Below, in pieces: positions 50,601 to 59,700 of a stretch of 64,000 nucleotides of DNA (the first letter of the stretch is position 1; every line of letters starts with the position of its first letter). The notes under the pieces are model-generated. The model worked only from the letters and a program-made list of their open reading frames with translations, had not been told where the DNA came from and did not search any database. The position numbers and the translations under genes are program-made. The stretch covers positions 620,001 to 684,000 of the forward strand of contig JASSKH010000031.1 of NCBI GenBank assembly GCA_031763025.1, in the 5' to 3' direction. The DNA is from Macrocystis pyrifera. Taxonomy: Eukaryota > Sar > Phaeophyceae > Laminariales > Laminariaceae.

Positions 50601-53600
50601 AAGAGAGAGAACCCCTTCCGAAAACATCATGTCCGATTTTAGCGCCACGAATTAGTTACCGCTGTCGATAAAAAAGAACGTTGGGCAAAACGGTCGCGAC
50701 CCTACTGTTGTCGCGGGGCTTGAGGTACCTGGGGCATGGGATTGTGGATCAGGCTGCCCTTTGATTTTGAAAAGGAAAAAAAAATAACTCGTGTTGGCTT
50801 AAGCCTTTCGCTCGTAGTACTGCAGTCCCGATTTGGGGTAAGTAGTTTTGTCCCCAAACTGGGACAACAGCAGTCGTATCAAAAGGGTTAATCTTTTGAA
50901 GCTTCAGAGGGGAAAAATTGACCACCGTAGGTGACGATTACAGCGACGGTCACTGCTTGCTTGGGGGATGATGCGCACAATGGTTGGTGCCCGAGTTACA
51001 ATGGTTGAATGCAAGGAGTCCTACGACACGGGCGCAAGCAACGAAATCATGTATACCCCCCGTACTGCTTCTGGCCGCTCATGCTACTCGTAGCCCCATG
51101 TGGGCCGTGACGGAGAGATATTCTTTTGGAAGGGGTCCAAGAGGGGTTACGGTAAAAAAAAAACGGCTGCACCGCTGTGGGAGCTCTCAACGCCCTTAAG
51201 GTGCCCCCTTCGTTCGTAGGCCGTGGGAATACATAATGTTGATCGGCTTGCTCATTTATTTTGGAATCAAGTGTGGTTTCGGCTCAAGGTGCAGTACAGC
51301 AGTGGTCCCTCAGTACAGCAGTAGTGCCGGTACGTGCCAGCCAGATAAACCGGCACTCTATACTGCGGAAATCGACTATACTCCGGATTGGGGGATATAA
51401 AGGTTTTGGCGTGCAAGGCAAGAACCGTGCCGGCCAAAAACACCGGCAGTACTGCGGCAACCGGTACACTACTGAGGGACCGCTACTGTACCATTAATAG
51501 TAGAGAGCTCCTCAAAGGAGGAGTCTCAGAAAAATAAAAAAAAAACGGTGCACTCCTATCGTTACATGCCTCCATATCAGTAGGCTACTGGCACACTAGG
51601 AGACTATTGGCATACCAGTAGGGTATTGGCATACCAGTAGGGTATTGGCGTACCAGTAGGCTATTGGTAGACAGTACCTCGTAGCTGGGGTCGGAGTCGA
51701 GAATCTTGAGCTTCTTTCGGGTGGCCGGCGAGCACTTCTCGATCACGACGCAGTTAGCACCTGGGGAAGAACAGCACACGGGACGAAACCAACCACGGCA
51801 TATTTATATGTAGGCGTTAGGCGTGTGCCACGTGCAAATATGCTATATAAAAAATCCCGCAAACCCTGGGCAATAGGTAGCCTCCTGGTATGCCAATAGC
51901 TTAGCGGTACAGCAAAAAAATAGTGGTACAGCAATACACTACGGGTACACCAATATCCTACTGGTTTACCAATAGCCTACTGGTATGCCAATAACCTACT
52001 CGTGTGGCAATAGTGACAATACACTACGTGCTGATTAGGCAACTGATTCCGGAGGCTGTCCACAAATAGGTTACGTACAGACAGTTAATTTCGGACACTG
52101 TCCACTAAAACAAAAGCGTTGTGTCATTGTGCTCGTGCTGTCCACCTGTCGTCTGCCTCACGCTGCAACGTGGCTGACGGGGGCTACGATGATACAGCGC
52201 TTTTCGAGCCTTGTGAATACGGGCTGCGATGACATTGAACTTTTTAGAAAATTCTAAGTGAAGCTCAAGACACAAATCAGATGGGCTGGCAAACAATAGC
52301 ATGCAATGCACATCAGATGCAAAGATAGCGGGGATAGCGGTTTGGTACCTCCTGAAAACAGAACCCCCCCCCATCACTGGGAAATATTTTGAGGCGCCTT
52401 TGCCGGCCTTTCGCGCACACACCATACCAGATAAAGTACCAAATGCACTACGTACCTGGTACGATTTTTTGCTTTTGCGTGTTTTTTTTACAAACCACGA
52501 GACGAAGGCGTCGACCCAACCCGACCCCAGCCTAAGCGCCCACCCTAACCCCAATCCCAACCCGACTCTAAGGCTAAGGCTAAGGCCAAGGCCAAGGCTA
52601 AGGATAAGGATAAGGATAAGGATAAGGCAAAGGATAAGGATAAGGCTAAGCAAGGCCAAGGCTCGACCCGAGTGCGGCTTCGCCGTGCGCGTGTTGGACC
52701 ATCTGAAAGAAAAAAAAAAAAAAAAATGTGCGACCACCCGAAAAAAAAAAAAAAAAAAAAACGTACCTGGTACTGCTGCCAAGCGATATTTTTGGTACTT
52801 TTATCCGGTATGTTTTGTGTGTCAACAACACGGAAACATGCAATGTAGGCTACGTACTGAAAGCGTTCGTGCTTGAAAAGTGCACCTCCTTCTGCTGCCA
52901 CTACCGTACGAGCACGCCTCCTGGAAAAGCCAGCAAACCCCTATTTCTTACCCTGCAGGCGTTGACGAGCAAACGCCTCGTCGTCGTCGTAGTCGCTCGA
53001 AGATTCAGGGGTCTTCATAGGAAAGGCGTGCAGGTCTTCGTAGTCTCCGATGTCTACAGGCTGGAACGGAGTTCGTAGAGGAATGGCAAAGAGGCGATTC
53101 GGGGGTTACTCGTACAAATAGGCGTGGTGCGCGGCGTCGGGGGTCGGGGTTCTTGGAAAGAAATTGGCGGGAGATCGCGGTTTGGTGGTCCCTTCACCGA
53201 CCACTTCCTGCATTAAAACTACTGTAGGGCAAAAGCCAAAATCAGGTACACCTGTTCCATTTGAGCCAGAAACAGTTACACGCCGAAACCAAGTAAAAAG
53301 CACACCACACCAGCGGCGCTTTGGGCCGTGAAAAATCACAAACATTTTGTTTTTTTGCGCCTGATGAGCATTGAGCGCGTGGCGTCCAAAATCTGAATTG
53401 TTTTCTCTTCTTCAAGGAATATAGATCCACGGGCTCCACTTGGACCTGCAGAGGGTCACCAGGCTTCGTTAGTTTCGTCACGGCGGGCGCGCCAAGAGTA
53501 TTTATTCTGTCCCCCCCCCCCCCCCCACCCTTCATGCGACTCGCCCAACACCTTACGGCGCTTCGCGCTTGGTGCAAGCAATGTCTGCCTGGTCGGTGAA

Positions 53601-53707
53601 AACCCGACATGCTCCGTCCCGGCATTGTAGGCATGCGAGGGTCTATGGTCATACGACTACGGCCATGCATGAGATCGAGTACAGTTCTCCTATCGAGTAC
53701 ACCCCCC

Positions 53708-53740
<33 letters not shown>

Positions 53741-56700
53741 TGCTGCGAGCTTTGAACCCTCTCGACCATCCTCGCGGAACCGCCTGCCCGGCACGAAATA
53801 TTTTGCCGTGCCAAACCTGAGACCACCTCAACGCTGGGTTGGGCCGACGAACTGTAATCTGTGTGCCCACGGTACTGTAATATGACTCTTGTGACCATGC
53901 TGTAGCCAACAACAGAGTACACATCATAACAACTCAAGCACACCGTACATACACCCCAGAGAAGCAAGCGTGAAATCAGCGTACGAGTATATAGTTAAAT
54001 ATACATGTGTATGCCTAAAGAAGTGGGTACGTTGAGTTTATACATAAGAATTGGAACCGAGGGGTCGCAGACCGAAAACGCAGAGAATAAACAGTGTATG
54101 ATACGTATGGCCTCTCTCTGATTGACTGAAAATCAGGCAAAAACAGTTGAAAGCTATTACGGGGGTATATAGTTAATAGGACCTATGGTATACGCAAAAA
54201 CCTACATATCTATATATTTTTACTAACAAAATTTGGTCCCGTTAACTACGGACCCCCGCAATAGACAAAGTAGACTATTCCAGATGTAACTGGCCAGTTT
54301 CAAGCCGAAAAAAGATACGATGTGAGGCTGGCCAATGGCAGGGTTCCTGCGGTTATTTTAGTACCAGATATATCTTTTTAGAGTGTATCTGATTTTAGTC
54401 CATAATGGACCAGGTATACCTGATTTTGACTAAAACCCTTAAAACTAGAAGAGAACAACGCGAAAAAGAAGGCTTGTGCTTTGTGACAAACGATTATTTC
54501 AATCGTCGTACTGGTCATTGTCTGCCTCACCTGAAACAACGATACAGGTCGTACAGAGAATGCAGATCCACGAAAGCGATCTGTTTGATATGAACAGCAG
54601 TGACATGATATGTCATGTGAAAAGTACAGTGACATGATCTGTCGAGTGATATATTACGCCCAGCAGTGATATGATCTGTCGTATGTTATACGTGCATAAA
54701 ATATAACGTAGAGCAATCGCAAGATCTTTCCGACGTGCGCATTATTTTTTGAAAGCACTGCAGGCGTTGGCGTCACGCGCAAACTGCTTTCAACTAGAAT
54801 GGTCTCATTATTGCAGTAGTACCAAACGGGTATCCCTTTCACGCCTCTGACAGATCATCCGACAGATCATCTAACAGATCATCTAACAGATCACCTAACA
54901 GATCACCTAACAGATCACCTAACATGATCACCTAACACATCATCTGACATATCTTCTGACATATCATCTAACAGATCATTCTGACTCAATGATCTAGATA
55001 TTCCTGGGCGGATAGATTCATTATCGGCAGGATTTAGCTAGTGTGCTAATGTCCTTATGTCTCTGGGTTCGTTTGTGGTTTTTTTCATCACCACTTTCAC
55101 CTTCCAGCTTCTGGACAAACCGTGGTCCCAGGTGTCGCCCCTTCTCCCCCCGGTACGTGCGTTCATATTTATCGTGCATAGGGTGCAGCATTCCCACTCC
55201 TTCTCGTCGATTTTCATCGAATGTTGCCAACCCACGCTCTCGTGCTTTCCGCTACTCAATTTGCATGCAAGGAAAATCCCCTACGAGTGGATGTGTGCAT
55301 TCGGTCACAATGGAATCCAAAACAAAATCTGGGTGGGAGCCGACTTTATCAACCTGCATGATCTAGGACATGTTCCCTGGGTTGGATATGTACTGTACAG
55401 ATCACGCAGATCCTGCACAGCATATCATTACTGTAGGACATGTTTCCTGGGTTGGATCTGCACTGTACAGATCCAGCACGACATGTCATAACGGCAACTT
55501 AGAATCCACAGTGGATTATCTGTAGATGATCTATCTGATCTGTCTGTAGATGATCTATCTGATCTATCTGTAGATAATCTATTTGATATATCTGTAGATG
55601 ATCTATCTGATCTATCTGTAGATGATCTATCTGATATATCTGTAGATGATCTATCTGATCTTTTTGTAGATGATCTATTTGTAGATGATCTATCTGATCT
55701 ATCTGTAGATGATCTGCCAGAGGTGCGCAAGGCTACGTTAGCGCTGCACACCCCTCCCTCACCCTCTCGTTGACCTTGGCGCCCTTGATAAGCTCGCCGA
55801 CACGCTTCGCGAAGTTTGCGGCACGCGACGGGTCCGAAACAGCCTCCAGTATCTCCCCTATACCCACGGTCCCCCTGCATCAGTATGTACATCATAACAT
55901 CATAACACCATAACAAAATTAGATCACAAGGCATGCATACCAGGTACGCAAGGAGGGCGAGACGCATTTCATTTGCGGAGAAGGAGTTGGCCGCGTCACT
56001 CTCAACGCGTTTTCATTGGTGGAAAAAGGGGGTCGACTCGTCGCTCTTAACGCGTTTTCATTGGCGGAGACTTTACCCCACATGACGCGTTTCACTTGAG
56101 ATTTATTACCACAGTAAGCATTTCCTTGGTGGAACGCATGTTCATGGCCTGAGATATATAGAATACTTGGTAAACGTTTTCTTTGGTGGAGACGTTACCC
56201 CATATTACGCGTTTCGTTTGGGACTTATTATGAGGCGTTTTCAGTAGTGGGAACAGGGGACGGCGTCACTTTTAACGCGCACTCATTGGCGGAGATGTCT
56301 ATACTACTTCGTAGGCGTTTTCATGGGCAGAGACTTTACCCCATAATACGCGTTTCATTGAGAGATATATTAAGCGTTTTCATTGGTGGAAAAAGGAATA
56401 AATGGTGGAAAAAGGGGGCGGCGTCACTTTTAACGCATTTTCATTGGCGGAGAAAACGAGAGCCCGACCTATCTCCCGTATACCGACGGATACCGACGGT
56501 GTGTCCCGTCCCCTATCTTGCACGACGACCAGCACCAAACCTTCAACAGATGTTTCAAAGTGGCTGGCGGACGCTGAGAAAAAGCATCAGGCAGTCATCT
56601 TTCGTCGGTGGTCAGTTTTTGCATCCGTGCTGTACCACTCTGACCACGAATATAAGCACGTCTTTTGGTCTGACGTCCCCATCAAACGAGTCTTATATTG

Positions 56701-59700
56701 CCGGCATAAGATAAAGTCAACCCCTGTGGGACGCCGACGGAGCCACCAAAGGCAATTGTTGGTAAATTTGGTGCTATCAACTGTTCACGATCAGAGTGAG
56801 TGAGTGAGAGCGAGTGAGTGCCCAGCAGTACGAGTATAGGGGCGAATGCTGCTTGTTGCTTGTTGCTTGCGCCCTTGCGGTACGACTCCTCTCACGCTGC
56901 ACGGTAACCATTGTAACTCGGACACCAAAATTGTACCAGGCGCACATCATATCATCCCCCAATCACGCGGCGGGGGTTGCTTTAATCGTCACTTTATACT
57001 CACTAAAGCTATCCTAGTTGGGACTTCTATCCCGTGTCGGAGTAGCAGTGAGCTAGTACTATTACGGGGGTCCGTAGTCAACAGGACCAAATATTTTTAG
57101 TAAAAATACCTAAATATATAGGTTTTTATGTATGCCATAGGTCCTGTTAAGTATAGACCCCCGTAATACGTGTGTCTGTTAGGTGTGTCTGTTTGTCTGT
57201 CTGTCTGTCTGTGCAGTGCGTGCGGCGCTAAAAGGACCCATCAATCATCAATCAAGTCTCGAAAGAGGCCGTTGCCGCAATCGTGAGCGTTTCCCCCTCT
57301 TCTACCAGGCATACAACAAAGCAAGCTAAAATGATCAAGTTCTTGTATCTCAGTTTTACCTGATGGCGCCGAGAAGAATGCGGACGAGCTGGTGGACGAA
57401 CTTGTGTATCCAGCCAAACGCCGGAAATTCCTCCTCGGGAGGAAAGCCCGCAAGGTACGGTAGACCAACCGGGATACCCTGGGAGCGAGCATTCGGCATA
57501 CCATACCAGGATATATACATAGCATCGGGAAAGTCGAGCGGACGTAAATGCGAGTCTCATTGGCCAATCCCACACCGTGGAAACAGCCGCACACAAGCTG
57601 CTGCAGAAAATATGGTTTTTTTTTCCTAACAAAAACTGGAGAAAGGCAGACGTAAATTGTTTTGCAGGTATTACAACGTAGCCGGCGCGGACCCTCTAGA
57701 CCTCTCTCGGACGGATGGCAGTCCCCATGCGGACACGCAACAACACTTGTAAATGGGGCCAGGTGTAGGTACAGTGCATACGTCATGTACACAGCACTGC
57801 TAAAAGGAGGTAAGAAAGAGGCAATAGCGCGCCCAGAAGATAAGCAACGAGGAAAGGTGGCGGGGGTGGGGGTGTCTGAGAGGTGACCCTGTCTTGCGTC
57901 GACGGCGCATTTTCTATGCTGTTGCACGTAAATCTTCATTGAACTGAGCAGATGCGTTTCCATTTAGCCGCTAAAAAGAACTTGAAAACGTAGCTTGGCC
58001 CTCTTATTAGGACACACTGCATACAAATTGAGTTGTTTGTCCCCCAAACGGGAGAGACTGGCTGCAGTTTGTCCTGCAAGGGGCATTTGAAGTGAACACA
58101 TCGGACAGATATGTTATGGTGGTGGATCACTAGACTATCTGCTGCAGATCACGATCCAAGTCCTAATTCTGCCGCCATGATTGATCGTTGCCGCTATGAC
58201 CTTTGCCGTCAAGATTATTTCTACTGTAGATCCAAATGATGAGACAATACAGTACATTCGCTGTTTTTAGCCGTTGTGATTCTTGCCGTCATGATCGTTT
58301 CCAGATGATCTGAATGATGTAAAGGTCCTACAGTAGATTCGCTGATCTGGGATGCTGAGCCTAAGGTGTGGGGCAGACCCAACCGGGATATGCCCTGTTT
58401 GAACAGCGTAGAACAATAGCATGGTGGTTCAGTAGTCGAGGTAGAAGCAACGACGGGCAAACAAACGGTGGGTGTTTTGAGAGGTAAGCATCACACAGGA
58501 AGCACAAATAACGTGAAAAGGTTTCATAAACCGAACAGATCCATACACTGTAGTTTATAGGTAATGTACAGCAGTAGGTCATAGGTACACTCCAGATCAC
58601 GATATCACGGCGGACCATACTATATAGGACCAAATATTGTTAGTAAAAACAGCAAAAAATACATAGGTTTTTGCGTGTACCGTCGATCCTATTTACTATG
58701 GTCCTCCGTAATAGTAGATTATAGATCACTCTACATCGCCGATATATTGCCGTAGGTCCTACAATTGCCTTTGTGGGATGCTGAGGTATGGCATGTCAAT
58801 CGGCCAATCGGAATATCCCAATGCCGTAGCGGCGCATAGGATGGAGGCACTCGAGCGAACGTCACAAGAGAGAACCAAGGGAGAAGCAACAGCGAGTGGA
58901 GAAGAGGCGTAACGATTGACACACATCAAACAGATCACCATGTACAGCATGCCGGTATCACACAGATCCTAAACTTTCCGTTTTCGAGATGTTGAAACCT
59001 TGCGGCATATGTTGGGCGTTCGCCAACCGGAAGGCCCCATCGCAGGAAAATAAGGAGGCAGTCAGCAGTCAGCAGTCAGCAGTCAGCAGTCAGCCGTAGA
59101 AGAACGTCAGAGAGCATAAAAAATGCAGAGTCTGAGTCGTCAGCAACGGTGAAAGGGGAGCACACAATAAACAGCCTAAAACGGTTAACTAACCGTAAGC
59201 TCATCGAAAATATCGCCCCCTAGACAATCTATATCTTATGATTGTATACTTGCCGGCATGATATGTTTGCTATGCTGTGATAAAACGCGTGGAGAAAGGA
59301 AGGACGTCTAAAGCCTTGATTCGCCCTCATGGGACTCCAGAGCGAGGGGGGGGGGGGGGGGGGAAGGTCGGAAAGAAGCGAAGACTAGAGGCAATACGGC
59401 CAATGCGTCATTGGGGGGAGACACAATGGTTGGTGTCCGAGTGACAATGGGTGAATACAAGGACTCGTACGGCACCGGTGCTTCATGATCCTATCCGCAC
59501 TACTCCTGGGCCCTCTCGTTGCTCGTAGATACTGTTGTAGTCGGTTCATAAAACCAAAGCTGCCAACCATTGCACTGGTCGCTATCTTCGATACCCAAAC
59601 GGCCCCATGTCCTGGGAAGCGCGAACAGATCACGGCCAACACAAGCCAATGACAACATAGGTACGTATGATTTTATGATAGCACCCAGGTAAATAAAATT

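Noticed and set aside
52105-52782. 225-codon minus-strand frame with L/S repeats
   Set aside because: Translation of the AAGGMT hexamer array and poly(A) runs.
53242-53967. 241-codon minus-strand frame with a Gly run
   Set aside because: It spans repeat D and the 32-base C tract and matches no family.
56402-56803. 133-codon plus-strand frame with protein-like composition, antisense in LOX intron 3
   Set aside because: Part of it is a family K inverted-repeat element and part the tandem repeat upstream of exon 4. No family recognised.
57241-57963. 240-codon minus-strand frame
   Set aside because: It covers LOX exon 3 in a different frame. The exon itself is supported by its paralogue.
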